In this document: positions 17,348-26,497 of the stretch, in pieces | Layout of the letters: each line of letters starts with the position of its first letter | How positions within the stretch are numbered: position 1 is the first letter of the stretch | From: Roseateles toxinivorans | GTDB lineage: Bacteria > Pseudomonadota > Gammaproteobacteria > Burkholderiales > Burkholderiaceae_C | Direction: 5' to 3' | Assembly (NCBI RefSeq): GCF_004362525.1 | Contig: NZ_SNXS01000003.1 | Coordinates: forward strand, 1-64,000 | DNA: 64,000 nt | Position numbers and translations under genes: made by a program | The notes under the pieces: model-generated | What the model was told of the DNA's origin: nothing | Seen by the model: only the letters and a program-made list of their open reading frames with translations | Database searches by the model: none

Positions 17348-18238
17348 CTAGTCCAGGGCTCGCCGGATCTCCGCCTCCACCAGTGCCGGTTGCTCGTGCA
17401 CGATCCAGTGCGAGGCGCCGGGCACGCGGGTCAGCGTCAGCTGCGGCACAAAGGCCTCCAGCCCGTCGATCAAGACCAGGGGCAGGGCGATGTCGGCCTC
17501 GGCCCAGATCACATGGGTGGGCAGCTTGACGGTGACGAACTCGGGCGGGAACTGCAGGCTCATCACCGTCTGGTCGTCGACCGTCGGCGGGCGCAGCGGC
17601 GAGGCGCGGTAGTAGTTCAGCGCGCCCTGCAGGCCCAGGTTCCAGACCTCGCGGTATTGCTGCTTGACGGCCTCGGTCAGCCAGGCGGGGTCGCCGCTTT
17701 CGCCCATATCGTGGCTGAAGAAGGGCCACAGCCTGGCGTAGTCGTTCTCGCGCAGCAGCGATTCGGCGTCCGGCCGGCATAGAAACGTCATGTAGGCGCT
17801 GGACGCCTGCTGGACCGAATTGGACTGCAGCTCGCGCAGAAAGGTGGCTGGGTGCGGCGAGTTGATGATGATCAGCCGCTTCATCAGCTGCGGCCGCTGC
17901 ACCGCCATATTCCAGGCCACGGCACCACCCCAGTCGTGGGCCACCAGCGCCTCCAGCTGCGTCACCCCCTGGTGCTTGAGCAGGGCCTCCAGATCGGCCA
18001 TCAGATGCTTGGCGCGATAGGCCTCGACCTCGGACGGCCGCGAGGACCGTTCGTAGCCGCGCAGATTCGGGGCGATGCAGCGGTAGTCGCTGCCGAGCGC
18101 CATGATCAGCTCATCCCAGACGAAGGCGGCCTCCGGGAAGCCGTGCAGGAACAGCAGGACGGGCGCGTCTTTCGGGCCGAAGGCGCGGCAGGACAGCGTG
18201 ATGCCGTGCGGCAACAACGCTTCAAAGGTTTCAATCAT
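17348..18238 (-). CDS. Alpha/beta hydrolase, epoxide-hydrolase-like
   Basis: A 296-residue cytoplasmic hydrolase. It has the oxyanion motif HGFPE at about residues 33-37 and an Asp nucleophile in HDWGG near residue 108. The acid probably lies around WAEADIALP, and the catalytic His is in GASHWIVHEQP. HGFPE with an Asp nucleophile is characteristic of soluble epoxide hydrolases and, more loosely, haloalkane or fluoroacetate dehalogenases. The substrate is not determinable. ATG start; no linked pathway genes. Confidence 0.85.
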   Translation of the reverse strand: MIETFEALLPHGITLSCRAFGPKDAPVLLFLHGFPEAAFVWDELIMALGSDYRCIAPNLRGYERSSRPSEVEAYRAKHLMADLEALLKHQGVTQLEALVAHDWGGAVAWNMAVQRPQLMKRLIIINSPHPATFLRELQSNSVQQASSAYMTFLCRPDAESLLRENDYARLWPFFSHDMGESGDPAWLTEAVKQQYREVWNLGLQGALNYYRASPLRPPTVDDQTVMSLQFPPEFVTVKLPTHVIWAEADIALPLVLIDGLEAFVPQLTLTRVPGASHWIVHEQPALVEAEIRRALD

Positions 18239-18292
18239 TGGAGGCTCCCGTTGGGGTCGGCGCAGTATCCCGCGCCGCCGGGGGCCCGGGTG

Positions 18293-19033
18293 TCAATCGG
18301 GTGACACGTCCTGCGCTTGCGGATGCACCCACTCATGCAGGATGCAGGCCACATCGCCGACGCCCATCTTCTTCAGCGCCGAGAACAGGGTGATGGCGAT
18401 GTCGGAGTCATCGGTGGCCAGATCGGCCAGTTCGGTCTGGGTGCTGGCCAGTATGGCGGCCTGCTCCTTGCGGTTGAGCTTGTCGGCCTTGGTCAGGAGC
18501 ACCAGCAGCTTGACCTCGCCGGTGCCCACGCGGGGGGCGACGAATGAAAGCAGCTGCTTGTCCAGATCGGTCAGACCCAGGCGCGAATCGACCATCAGCA
18601 CCACCCCCGACAGGCTGCGGCGGATTTCCAGATACTCGGCCATCACCTGCTGCCAGCGCAGCTTGGCGGCGCGGGCCACGGCGGCATAGCCGTAGCCGGG
18701 CAGGTCGGAGAACCAGGCGTCGGCAGCGTCCTTGGGGCCCAGCTCGAACAGGTTGATGTGCTGGGTGCGGCCCGGCGTCTTGGAGGCAAAAGCCAGGCGT
18801 TTTTGCTGGGCCAGCGTGTTGATGGCCGTCGATTTGCCGGCATTCGAGCGGCCGACAAAGGCAATTTCGGGCAGTTCGGAGATCGGCACCTCGACAACCT
18901 TGCTGGCCGTCGTCAGGAAGCGTGCGGTATGCGTCCAGCCCAGGGCTACCTTCTCGCTGACGGGGCCGCTTTGGGGGCCGGCCTGGGCCGATGCAGCGCC
19001 GGATTCTTGCGGTTTTGGAGTTGTAGTTGTCAT
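18293..19033 (-). CDS. engB: Ribosome-biogenesis GTP-binding protein EngB (YihA/YsxC)
   Basis: Essential GTPase that acts in assembly of the large ribosomal subunit. The 246-residue protein has G1 GRSNAGKST at about residues 61-69, G3 DLPGYG, G4 TKADK, and the family segment ASKTPGRTQHINLFEL. An N-terminal extension of about 35 residues rich in Pro, Ala and Ser, and a short acidic C-terminal tail, are longer than in the E. coli protein. It diverges from the cytochrome c4 gene. Confidence 0.95.
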   Translation of the reverse strand: MTTTTPKPQESGAASAQAGPQSGPVSEKVALGWTHTARFLTTASKVVEVPISELPEIAFVGRSNAGKSTAINTLAQQKRLAFASKTPGRTQHINLFELGPKDAADAWFSDLPGYGYAAVARAAKLRWQQVMAEYLEIRRSLSGVVLMVDSRLGLTDLDKQLLSFVAPRVGTGEVKLLVLLTKADKLNRKEQAAILASTQTELADLATDDSDIAITLFSALKKMGVGDVACILHEWVHPQAQDVSPD

Positions 19034-19104
19034 GAAATTCTCGGGCTGGGTGGCCGAGCATTGTAAAATCCGACGGTTGCGCTTTTGGTGATACCCATCC
19101 TCTC

Positions 19105-19731
19105 ATGAAAACAGCCGCCAATTTGTTGACCCTGATATCTGGCCTCGTGTTTGCCCTTGCGGCAAATGCTGCGGAAACGAAGGCCCCGGCCAAGCCCGAT
19201 TTGGCCAAGGGCCAAGCCACGGCCACGCAGGTCTGCGCAGCCTGCCACACGGCCGACGGCTCGCGCGGGAGCCCCGCCAACCCCATCATCCAGGGCCAGC
19301 ACGCCGAATACCTGGTCAAGCAGCTGACCGAGTTCAAGTCCGGCAAGCGCGCCAACCCGATCATGGCCGGCATGTCGGCCGCACTGACCGAGGAGGACAT
19401 GAAGAACGTCGCGGCCTTCTATGCGTCCAAGCAGGCCAAGCCCGGCTTCTCCAAGGACAAGGACCTGGTCGTGCTGGGCGAGAAGATCTACCGCGGTGGC
19501 ATCGCCGACCGCAGTATCCCGGCCTGCGCGGCCTGCCACAGCCCCAACGGCGCCGGCCTGCCCGCCCAGTACCCGCGCCTGGCCGGTCAGCACTCCGACT
19601 ACACCGAAGCCCAGTTGCTGGCCCTGCGCGCCGGCACCCGCGGCAACAGCCCGATGATGAAGGGCATCACCGCCAAGATGAATGATCGCGAGATCAAGGC
19701 GGTGTCCGACTACATCGCCGGTCTGCGCTGA
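19105..19731 (+). CDS. Cytochrome c4-type di-heme protein
   Basis: A periplasmic electron carrier of 208 residues. It has a signal peptide (residues 1-22, cut after NAA) and two heme-binding CAACH motifs, at residues 44-48 and about 141-145. Each is followed by a candidate distal Met ligand (NPIMAGM and NSPMMKGI). Two-domain cytochromes c4 pass electrons to terminal oxidases. The next two genes, resB and ccsB, attach heme to such proteins, and a strong terminator separates them from this gene. Confidence 0.92.
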   Translation: MKTAANLLTLISGLVFALAANAAETKAPAKPDLAKGQATATQVCAACHTADGSRGSPANPIIQGQHAEYLVKQLTEFKSGKRANPIMAGMSAALTEEDMKNVAAFYASKQAKPGFSKDKDLVVLGEKIYRGGIADRSIPACAACHSPNGAGLPAQYPRLAGQHSDYTEAQLLALRAGTRGNSPMMKGITAKMNDREIKAVSDYIAGLR

Positions 19732-19753
19732 CCCGCTCCCCCCGTGGAAGGAC

Positions 19754-19780
19754 AAAAGGCCGGCTTGATCCGGCCTTTTT
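19754..19780 (+). terminator. Intrinsic terminator after the cytochrome c4 gene
   Basis: AAAAGGCCGG and CCGGCCTTTT form a perfect 10-bp stem with a six-base loop, ending in a T run. It lies 23 bases after the stop codon and can also act on the opposite strand. Confidence 0.93.
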
Positions 19781-19825
19781 CTATGGTGCCGCACCCTCTT
19801 AAGCCTTAGGCCCGACAATCTCGCC

Positions 19826-21931
19826 ATGCCTGACTCCACTCCCGCCCCTCGGGCCGTTCCGTCCTCCAGCACCGCCCGCGAGCTGTTCGACCTGCTGGCC
19901 TCGATGCGGTTTTCGATCTCGCTGCTGACGGTGATCTGCATCGCCTCGGTGATAGGCACCGTGGTCAAGCAGCGCGAGCCGCTGAACAACTATGTGAACC
20001 AGTTCGGCCCGTTCTGGGCCGAGGTCTACCAGAAGATCGATCTCTACACGGTCTACAGCGCCTGGTGGTTCCTGCTGATTCTGGCCTTTCTGGTGCTGTC
20101 CACCAGCCTGTGCATCGCGCGCAACACGCCCAAGATCCTGGTCGACCTGAAGAGCTACAAGGAAGATCTGCGCGAGCAGTCGCTGAAGTCCTTCCACCAC
20201 CGGGCCGAGGGCCAGCTGAGCCTGAGCCCGGCGCAGACCCTCGAGCGCATCAACACCCTGCTGGCCAAGGCCGGCTGGCAGGCCAAGCTGCAGCAGCGAG
20301 ACGGCGGCCAGATGGTGGCGGCCCGCGCCGGCACCAGCAACAAGATCGGCTATATCGCTGCGCACTCCGCCATCGTGCTGGTCTGCCTGGGTGGCCTGCT
20401 GGACGGCGACCTGATCGTCAAGGGCATGATGCTGCTGCAGGGCAAGTCGGTGTATTCCGGTGCCGGCCTGATACGCGATGTGCCGGCCGCGCACCGGCTG
20501 GGGGAAGCCACGCCAACCTTCCGCGGCAACCTGATGGTGCCCGAGGGCGGCCGCGCCGGCACGGCGATCCTGAGCATGCCCGACGGTGTGGTGCTGCAGG
20601 ACCTGCCCTTCGACGTGGAGCTGAAGAAGTTCATCGTCGAGTACTACGACACCGGCATGCCCAAGCTGTTCGCCAGCGAGGTGCTGATTCATGACCGCGA
20701 TACCGGCAAGACCACGCCGGCCACCGTCAAGGTCAACGAGCCCGCCCATCACCGCGGCGTGGCCATCTACCAGAGCAGCTTTGATGACGGCGGCTCCGAG
20801 GTCACTTTGCAGGCTCAACCGCTGGTGGCGGGCGGCAAGACCTTCAAGATCCAGGGCACGATAGGCAGCAGCACCTCGTTGAGCAATGGCAATGACAAGC
20901 TGATGCTGGAGTTCACCGGCCTGCGCGTCATCAATGTCGAGAACACCATTGCCGATGGTGGTTCGGGCGCCGATGTGCGCAAGGTGGATCTGGCCAGCTC
21001 GCTGGACAAGCATCTGGGCTCGGGCGCCAAGGTGAAGACCGAGAAGACCTTGCAGAACGTCGGCCCCTCGGTCAGCTACAAGCTGCGCGACGCCAGCGGC
21101 CAGGCCCGCGAATACAACAACTATATGGTGCCGGTGGAGCTGGACGGCCAGCGTTCCTTCCTGGTCGGCGTGCGCGACACGCCGGCCGAGAGCTTCCGCT
21201 ACCTGCGCATTCCGGTCGATGAGCAGGGCAACATCGATGGCTGGCTGCAGTTGCGTCAGGCCTTGAGCGACCCGGCCCTGCGCGAACAGGCGGCGCTGCG
21301 CTATGCCCGCCTGGCCACCCCTCAGGACAAGCCCGAGATGACCCCGCAGCTGCAGGGCACGGCGCGGCGTGCGCTGTCGCTGTTTGCCGGTGCCGAAGGG
21401 GTGAAGCCGGGCGAGACGCCGGTGGGCGGCCTGCCGGGCCTGTCGCAGTTCATCGAGCGCGAGGTGCCGGAGAGCGACCGCTCGCGCATTTCCGAGGTCC
21501 TGCTACGCATCCTCAACGGCAGCCTGTTCGAGTTGCACAAGATGGTGCGCGAGCAGGCCGGCCTGGGCGAGCCCAAGACCGACGAGGCGGCGCAACGCTT
21601 CATGACCCAATCGGTGCTGGCGCTGTCGGACAGCATGTTCTACCCGGCGCCGGTGATACTGCAGCTCAGCGACTTCAAGCAGGTGCAGGCCAGCGTGTTC
21701 CAGGTTGCGCGGGCGCCGGGCCAGAAGCTGGTCTACCTGGGCGCAGTGCTATTGATTGTGGGTGTGTTCACGATGTTGTACATAAGGGAACGCCGGATGT
21801 GGATCTGGCTCCAAGCCGTGCCCGAGGGCACGCGCGTGACCATGGCCCTGTCCACCACGCGCCGCACCCTTGACACCGACACCGAGTTTGATCGCCTGCA
21901 ACAGGCGGTATTGAAAGATAAAGCCACATGA
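19826..21931 (+). CDS. resB: Cytochrome c biogenesis protein ResB (Ccs1)
   Basis: One half of the system II heme-delivery machine in the inner membrane. The 701-residue protein has paired N-terminal membrane helices (about residues 28-50 and 78-98), a third near residue 170, a long periplasmic domain of about 440 residues and a last helix near residues 635-655. The opening FDLLASMRFSISLLTVICIASVIGTVVKQ (residues 21-49) is typical. Its stop overlaps the ccsB start by four bases. Confidence 0.93.
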   Translation: MPDSTPAPRAVPSSSTARELFDLLASMRFSISLLTVICIASVIGTVVKQREPLNNYVNQFGPFWAEVYQKIDLYTVYSAWWFLLILAFLVLSTSLCIARNTPKILVDLKSYKEDLREQSLKSFHHRAEGQLSLSPAQTLERINTLLAKAGWQAKLQQRDGGQMVAARAGTSNKIGYIAAHSAIVLVCLGGLLDGDLIVKGMMLLQGKSVYSGAGLIRDVPAAHRLGEATPTFRGNLMVPEGGRAGTAILSMPDGVVLQDLPFDVELKKFIVEYYDTGMPKLFASEVLIHDRDTGKTTPATVKVNEPAHHRGVAIYQSSFDDGGSEVTLQAQPLVAGGKTFKIQGTIGSSTSLSNGNDKLMLEFTGLRVINVENTIADGGSGADVRKVDLASSLDKHLGSGAKVKTEKTLQNVGPSVSYKLRDASGQAREYNNYMVPVELDGQRSFLVGVRDTPAESFRYLRIPVDEQGNIDGWLQLRQALSDPALREQAALRYARLATPQDKPEMTPQLQGTARRALSLFAGAEGVKPGETPVGGLPGLSQFIEREVPESDRSRISEVLLRILNGSLFELHKMVREQAGLGEPKTDEAAQRFMTQSVLALSDSMFYPAPVILQLSDFKQVQASVFQVARAPGQKLVYLGAVLLIVGVFTMLYIRERRMWIWLQAVPEGTRVTMALSTTRRTLDTDTEFDRLQQAVLKDKAT

Positions 21932-23286
21932 ACACGACGACGATGACCATGGGCCGCCCGTCCTTGGGCGCGCGCCTCGGCGGCCTGAACCTGTTTGACT
22001 GGGCGTTTGCCGCCCTGGTGCTGGGTGGCGCCGCCTATGCCTTCATGCGCTACGGTCACTCGATGGACGGCTACGAGCAGGGCATCCTCCTGTTCGCCAC
22101 GCCCTCGCTGATCGCCCTGGGCTGGTTCTGGAAGCCGCTGCGGGTGCTGATGCTGCTGGTCGGCGCGGCCAGCCTGCTGGCCATCAGCCTGTACAACCGC
22201 ACGCCGGACGGCTTCGGCGCCGACCTCGGCGCGGCCGACCGGGTGTTCCTGCTCAAGTACATGCTGTCCAGCCAGAGCGCCATCCTGTGGATGAGCCTGC
22301 TGTTCTTCATGAGCACGTTGTTCTTCTGGGGCGGCTTCTTCACCAAGCGGGGTGAGGCCAGCGCGGCCGAGGCGATAGGCTCGCGCCTGGCCTGGGGTGC
22401 TGTCTTCATGGCCCTGACCGGCACCATGGTGCGCTGGTTCGAGAGCCACCAGATCGGCCCCGATATCGGTCACATCCCGGTCAGCAATCTGTACGAGGTG
22501 TTCGTGCTGTTCTGCTGGATGACGGCGCTGTTCTATCTGTACTACGAAAGCCGCTTCAAGACCCGGGCGCTGGGCGCCTATGTGCTGCTGGTGATCAGCG
22601 CGGCGGTCAGCTTCCTGCTCTGGTACACGGTGGCCCGCGAGGCCCATGAGATCCAGCCGCTGGTGCCGGCCCTGCAGAGCTGGTGGATGAAGATCCATGT
22701 GCCGGCCAACTTCGTCGGCTACGGCACCTTCGCGATGTCGGCCATGGTGGCCATGGCCTATCTGCTGAAGACGGCCACGCCGCGCGCGCTGGTGATCGGC
22801 CTGCTGGGCGTGCCGGCCGCGCTGATTGCCGTGATCCTGGCGGTGCGCTTCGGCGCCGGCCTGCCCGAAGCCTCGATCGCCGGGCTGGACAGCTGGGCCG
22901 GCAAGATGGCGGGCCTGCTGGTCTTCTTCGCCCTGTGCGTGCTCGCGCGCAAGCCGCTGACGGCGCGCCTGCCCTCGCTGGAGCTGCTCGATGACCTGAT
23001 GTACAAGGCCATTGCCCTGGGCTTTGCCTTCTTCACCATCGCCACCATCCTGGGCGCCTTCTGGGCCGCCGAGGCCTGGGGCGGCTACTGGAGTTGGGAC
23101 CCGAAGGAGACCTGGGCGCTTATCGTCTGGCTTAATTACGCGGCCTGGCTGCATATGCGGCTGATCAAGGGGCTGCGCGGCGTGGTTGCCGCCTGGTGGG
23201 CGCTGGTGGGCCTGGTCGTCACGACCTTTGCCTTCCTGGGGGTGAATATGTTTCTGTCGGGGCTGCATTCCTACGGAACCTTGTAA
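21928..23286 (+). CDS. ccsB: Cytochrome c biogenesis protein CcsB/CcsA
   Basis: Partner of ResB: a polytopic membrane protein that handles heme for attachment to CXXCH motifs on the periplasmic side. The 452-residue protein has about eight membrane helices and the tryptophan-rich heme-handling motif [13 protein letters not shown] at about residues 388-400, plus conserved histidines nearby. The ATG overlaps the resB TGA, so the two are coupled. The N-terminal 130 residues, with extra helices, match the longer betaproteobacterial form. Confidence 0.93.
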   Translation: MNTTTMTMGRPSLGARLGGLNLFDWAFAALVLGGAAYAFMRYGHSMDGYEQGILLFATPSLIALGWFWKPLRVLMLLVGAASLLAISLYNRTPDGFGADLGAADRVFLLKYMLSSQSAILWMSLLFFMSTLFFWGGFFTKRGEASAAEAIGSRLAWGAVFMALTGTMVRWFESHQIGPDIGHIPVSNLYEVFVLFCWMTALFYLYYESRFKTRALGAYVLLVISAAVSFLLWYTVAREAHEIQPLVPALQSWWMKIHVPANFVGYGTFAMSAMVAMAYLLKTATPRALVIGLLGVPAALIAVILAVRFGAGLPEASIAGLDSWAGKMAGLLVFFALCVLARKPLTARLPSLELLDDLMYKAIALGFAFFTIATILGAFWAAEAWGGYWSWDPKETWALIVWLNYAAWLHMRLIKGLRGVVAAWWALVGLVVTTFAFLGVNMFLSGLHSYGTL

Positions 23287-23339
23287 GGTTCTCGGGGCTC
23301 TTTCGACCAAGTGATGACGATGTACCCCGGAGACCCCAG

Positions 23340-24335
23340 ATGCACTTGATCAAAGACCACGGCTTCACCCATCCGCACAGCTCGGAGATCACCCCGCGCG
23401 AGCAGTTCGAGCGACGCCGTGAACTGTTGCGCCACCTCGCCACCGGCGTGGCCGGTGTCGGCCTGGCTTCCTGGGCCGCCCGCGATGCGCTGGCACAGAC
23501 CACGGCAGGCCCGGGCAAGCTGGCCAAGCTGGCGGGTAGCCGCAGCGCGGTGGCCGGCGGCATGGTGATGGACAAGCCCACGCCCTACCAGGACGTCACC
23601 AGCTACAACAATTTCTACGAGTTCGGCACAGACAAGGCCGACCCGGCCCGCACGGCGGGCACCCTGAAGCCCCGGCCCTGGACCGTCAGCGTCGAGGGTG
23701 AGGTCGGCAAGCCCGGCACCTTCGATCTGGACATGCTGCTGAAGTTGGCGCCAATCGAGGAGCGCATCTACCGGCTGCGCTGCGTCGAAGGCTGGTCCAT
23801 GGTCGTGCCCTGGATGGGCTACTCGCTGTCCGAGCTGATCAAGAGGGTGGAGCCCACCAGCAAGGCCAAGTTCGTCGAGTTCATCACCCTGGCCGACAAG
23901 TCGCAAATGCCCGGCCTGCGCTCCGGCGTGCTGGACTGGCCCTACACCGAGGGCCTGCGCATCGACGAGGCCATGCACCCGCTGACCCTGCTGACCCTGG
24001 GCCTCTACGGCGAGGTGCTGCCGAATCAGAACGGTGCGCCGGTGCGCCTGATCGTGCCCTGGAAGTATGGCTTCAAGTCGGCCAAGTCCATCGTCAAGAT
24101 CCGCCTGGTCGAGAAACAGCCCGTGTCGAGCTGGACGCGGGCGGCAGAGCAGGAGTACGGCTTCTATTCGAACGTCAATCCGAGCGTCGATCACCCGCGC
24201 TGGAGCCAGGCCAGCGAGCGCCGCATCGGCGAGGGCGGCGTGTTTGCCAAGAAGCGGCCGACCTTGATGTTCAACGGCTATGAGGCCCAGGTCGCCTCGC
24301 TGTACGCCGGCATGGACCTGAAGAAGTTCTACTGA
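23340..24335 (+). CDS. msrP: Protein-methionine-sulfoxide reductase catalytic subunit MsrP (YedY)
   Basis: Periplasmic molybdoenzyme that repairs oxidised Met in envelope proteins. The 331-residue protein starts at the ATG at 23340. The segment [23 protein letters not shown] near residues 26-48 is a twin-arginine-type export signal. The molybdopterin-binding Cys is C148 in [14 protein letters not shown], and the C-terminal [16 protein letters not shown] is characteristic. It is followed 19 bases later by its membrane partner msrQ. Confidence 0.94.
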   Translation: MHLIKDHGFTHPHSSEITPREQFERRRELLRHLATGVAGVGLASWAARDALAQTTAGPGKLAKLAGSRSAVAGGMVMDKPTPYQDVTSYNNFYEFGTDKADPARTAGTLKPRPWTVSVEGEVGKPGTFDLDMLLKLAPIEERIYRLRCVEGWSMVVPWMGYSLSELIKRVEPTSKAKFVEFITLADKSQMPGLRSGVLDWPYTEGLRIDEAMHPLTLLTLGLYGEVLPNQNGAPVRLIVPWKYGFKSAKSIVKIRLVEKQPVSSWTRAAEQEYGFYSNVNPSVDHPRWSQASERRIGEGGVFAKKRPTLMFNGYEAQVASLYAGMDLKKFY

Positions 24336-24354
24336 AGAGCTTCACCTCGCCACC

Positions 24355-24981
24355 ATGAAGAATCTGCTGCTGCACCCCGCAGCCAAGCCGCTGCTTTTTG
24401 TGCTGGCCCTGCTGCCCCTGGCCTCGCTGGCCTATGGCGTGGTGTTCGACACGCTGGGCGCCAATCCGGCCGAGGCGCTGATACGGGGCCTCGGCGACTG
24501 GACGCTGCGCATGCTGTGTTTGACGCTGGCCATCACGCCGCTGCGCCAGTGGTTCAAGCAACCGGCGCTGGCGCGCTTTCGCCGCATGCTGGGCCTGTTC
24601 ACCTTCTTCTATGGCTGCATGCATCTGCTCAGTTATGCCTGGTTGGACATGGGCCTCGAGTTCGGCGACATCGCCAGAGACATCGCCAAGCGCCCCTTCA
24701 TCCTGGTCGGCTTCACGGCGCTGCTGCTGATGCTGCCGCTGGCCCTGACCTCGTTCAACCGCGCGATCAAGGCCCTGGGTGCCAAACGCTGGCAGTTGCT
24801 GCACCGGCTGGTGTATGCGGTGGTGCTCCTGGGCCTCTTGCACTTCTTCTGGATGCGTGCCGGCAAGAACAATTTTGCCGAGGTGGGCATCTATGCCGCC
24901 ATCGTCGCCCTGCTGCTGGGCTGGCGCCTCTTCAAGGCCTGGGGCGGCCGGCGCGTGAGCCGGGTCGCCGCCATCGGCTGA
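24355..24981 (+). CDS. msrQ: Protein-methionine-sulfoxide reductase heme-binding subunit MsrQ (YedZ)
   Basis: Inner-membrane heme b protein that passes electrons from the quinone pool or a flavin reductase to MsrP. The 208-residue protein has about six membrane helices. Conserved features include RRMLGLFTFFYGCMHLLSY (heme-ligand His near residue 88), DIAKRPFILVGF and LHRLVYAVVLLGLLHFFWM. The start ATG at 24355 opens directly into the first helix. Confidence 0.94.
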   Translation: MKNLLLHPAAKPLLFVLALLPLASLAYGVVFDTLGANPAEALIRGLGDWTLRMLCLTLAITPLRQWFKQPALARFRRMLGLFTFFYGCMHLLSYAWLDMGLEFGDIARDIAKRPFILVGFTALLLMLPLALTSFNRAIKALGAKRWQLLHRLVYAVVLLGLLHFFWMRAGKNNFAEVGIYAAIVALLLGWRLFKAWGGRRVSRVAAIG

Positions 24982-24998
24982 GCCGCAACACCATCCGC

Positions 24999-25016
24999 AT
25001 ACGCCATCCGGCGTAT
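24999..25016. promoter_or_regulatory. Palindrome upstream of urtA, possible operator
   Basis: ATACGCC-ATCC-GGCGTAT is a perfect 7-bp inverted repeat in the 135-base gap between msrQ and urtA, about 100 bases before the urtA start. It is not followed by a T run, so a regulator-binding site is as likely as a terminator. No sigma-54 motif was found in this gap. Confidence 0.35.
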
Positions 25017-25116
25017 TTGCCCCGCGCGGCATAGTCGCAACACTGTCCCTCAAGGCAGCCGGCTTTCATCCAGAAAGCAGCCGCCAGACGTTTCACAACG
25101 AATGAGGACTCACAGC

Positions 25117-26394
25117 ATGTCACTATCGCGTCGCAGTTTCAGTGCCTCCATCACCGCCATGGCCGGCGCTATCGCCGCCCTGGGTCTGAGCGCACAGGCT
25201 CTCGCTGCCGACACCATCAAGGTCGGTGTGCTGCACTCGCTGTCGGGCACGATGGCCATCTCCGAGACGGTGCTGAAGGACGTCACCCTGATGGCCATCG
25301 ACGAGATCAATGCCAAGGGCGGCGTGCTGGGCAAGAAGCTGGAAGCGGTGGTGGTGGACCCGGCGTCGAACTGGCCGCTGTTCGCCGAGAAAGGCCGCCA
25401 GCTGCTGACGCAGGACAAGGTGGCCGTGACCTTCGGCTGCTGGACCTCGGTGTCGCGCAAGTCGGTGCTGCCGGTGTTCGAGGAGCTCAACGGCCTGCTG
25501 TTCTACCCGGTGCAGTACGAGGGTGAAGAGCTGTCGAAGAATGTGTTCTACACCGGCGCGGCGCCCAATCAGCAGGCCATCCCCGCGGTGGAGTACCTGA
25601 TGAGCAAGGACGGCGGCGGCGCCAAGCGCTTCGTGTTGCTGGGTACCGACTATGTCTATCCGCGTACCACCAACAAGATCTTGCGCAGCTTCCTCAAGTC
25701 CAAGGGGATTGCCGAGGCCGACATCATGGAGGAGTACACCCCCTTCGGCCACAGCGACTACCAGACCATCATCGCCAAGATCAAGAAGTTCGCCGCCGAG
25801 GGCAAGAAGACGGCGGTGATCTCCACTATCAACGGCGACTCCAACGTGCCCTTCTACAAGGAACTGGGCAACCAGGGCCTGAAGGCGACCGATGTGCCGG
25901 TGGTGGCCTTCTCGGTCGGCGAGGAAGAGCTGCGCGGCGTGGACACCAAGCCGCTGGTCGGCCACCTGGCCGCCTGGAACTACTTCATGAGCCTGAAGAA
26001 CCCGGCCAATACCGAGTTCACCAAGAAGTGGGCCGCCTATGCCAAGGCCAAGGGCATCGCCGGCCACAAGGACAAGCCGCTGACCAACGACCCGATGGAG
26101 GCCACCTACATCGGCATCAATATGTGGAAGCAGGCGGTCGAGAAGGCCAAGAGCACCGATGTCGACAAGGTCATCGCCGCGATGGCCGGCCAGACCTTCC
26201 CGGCGCCGGGCGGCTTCATGTCCAAGATGGACGAGAAGAACCACCACCTGCACAAGCCGGTGTTCATTGGCGAAATCAAGGCCGACGGCCAGTTCAATGT
26301 GGTCTGGAAGACCCCGGGCCCGGTGCGCGCCAATCCTTGGAGCCCGTTCATCGCGGGTAACGACAAGAAGAAGGATTCGCCCGAAAAGATGTGA
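25117..26394 (+). CDS. urtA: Urea ABC transporter substrate-binding protein
   Basis: Periplasmic urea-binding protein of the high-affinity UrtABCDE importer. The 425-residue protein starts at the ATG at 25117, which has GAGGA eight bases upstream; an in-frame ATG at 25102 has none. The signal contains SRRSFSASITAMAGAIAALG, a possible twin-arginine type. The mature part opens DTIKVGVLHSLSGTMAISE and has FGCWTSVSRKSVLPVFEELNGLLFYPVQYEGEE across its centre (residues about 105-137), plus DPMEATYIGINMWKQAVEKA. These are hallmarks of UrtA/AmiC-like urea and amide binders. Confidence 0.95.
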   Translation: MSLSRRSFSASITAMAGAIAALGLSAQALAADTIKVGVLHSLSGTMAISETVLKDVTLMAIDEINAKGGVLGKKLEAVVVDPASNWPLFAEKGRQLLTQDKVAVTFGCWTSVSRKSVLPVFEELNGLLFYPVQYEGEELSKNVFYTGAAPNQQAIPAVEYLMSKDGGGAKRFVLLGTDYVYPRTTNKILRSFLKSKGIAEADIMEEYTPFGHSDYQTIIAKIKKFAAEGKKTAVISTINGDSNVPFYKELGNQGLKATDVPVVAFSVGEEELRGVDTKPLVGHLAAWNYFMSLKNPANTEFTKKWAAYAKAKGIAGHKDKPLTNDPMEATYIGINMWKQAVEKAKSTDVDKVIAAMAGQTFPAPGGFMSKMDEKNHHLHKPVFIGEIKADGQFNVVWKTPGPVRANPWSPFIAGNDKKKDSPEKM

Positions 26395-26444
26395 TTGAGC
26401 AGTAGTTAGCAAGCGCGGGGGTAGGCATGTGCCCACCCCGGGGT

Positions 26445-26486
26445 GCGCCCTGTCGTTCGGGGGATCGGCAGGGCGCTCTCTTTTTT
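26445..26486 (+). terminator. Hairpin with T run between urtA and urtB (possible attenuator)
   Basis: GCGCCCTG (26445-26452) and CAGGGCGC (26469-26476) form a perfect 8-bp stem around a 16-base loop, followed by TCTCTTTTTT. A second hairpin (26418-26439, GGGGT...ACCCC) lies just upstream. Within one transcription unit this would lower urtBCDE relative to the more abundantly needed binding protein. Confidence 0.65.
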
Positions 26487-26497
26487 CAGGCATCGCA

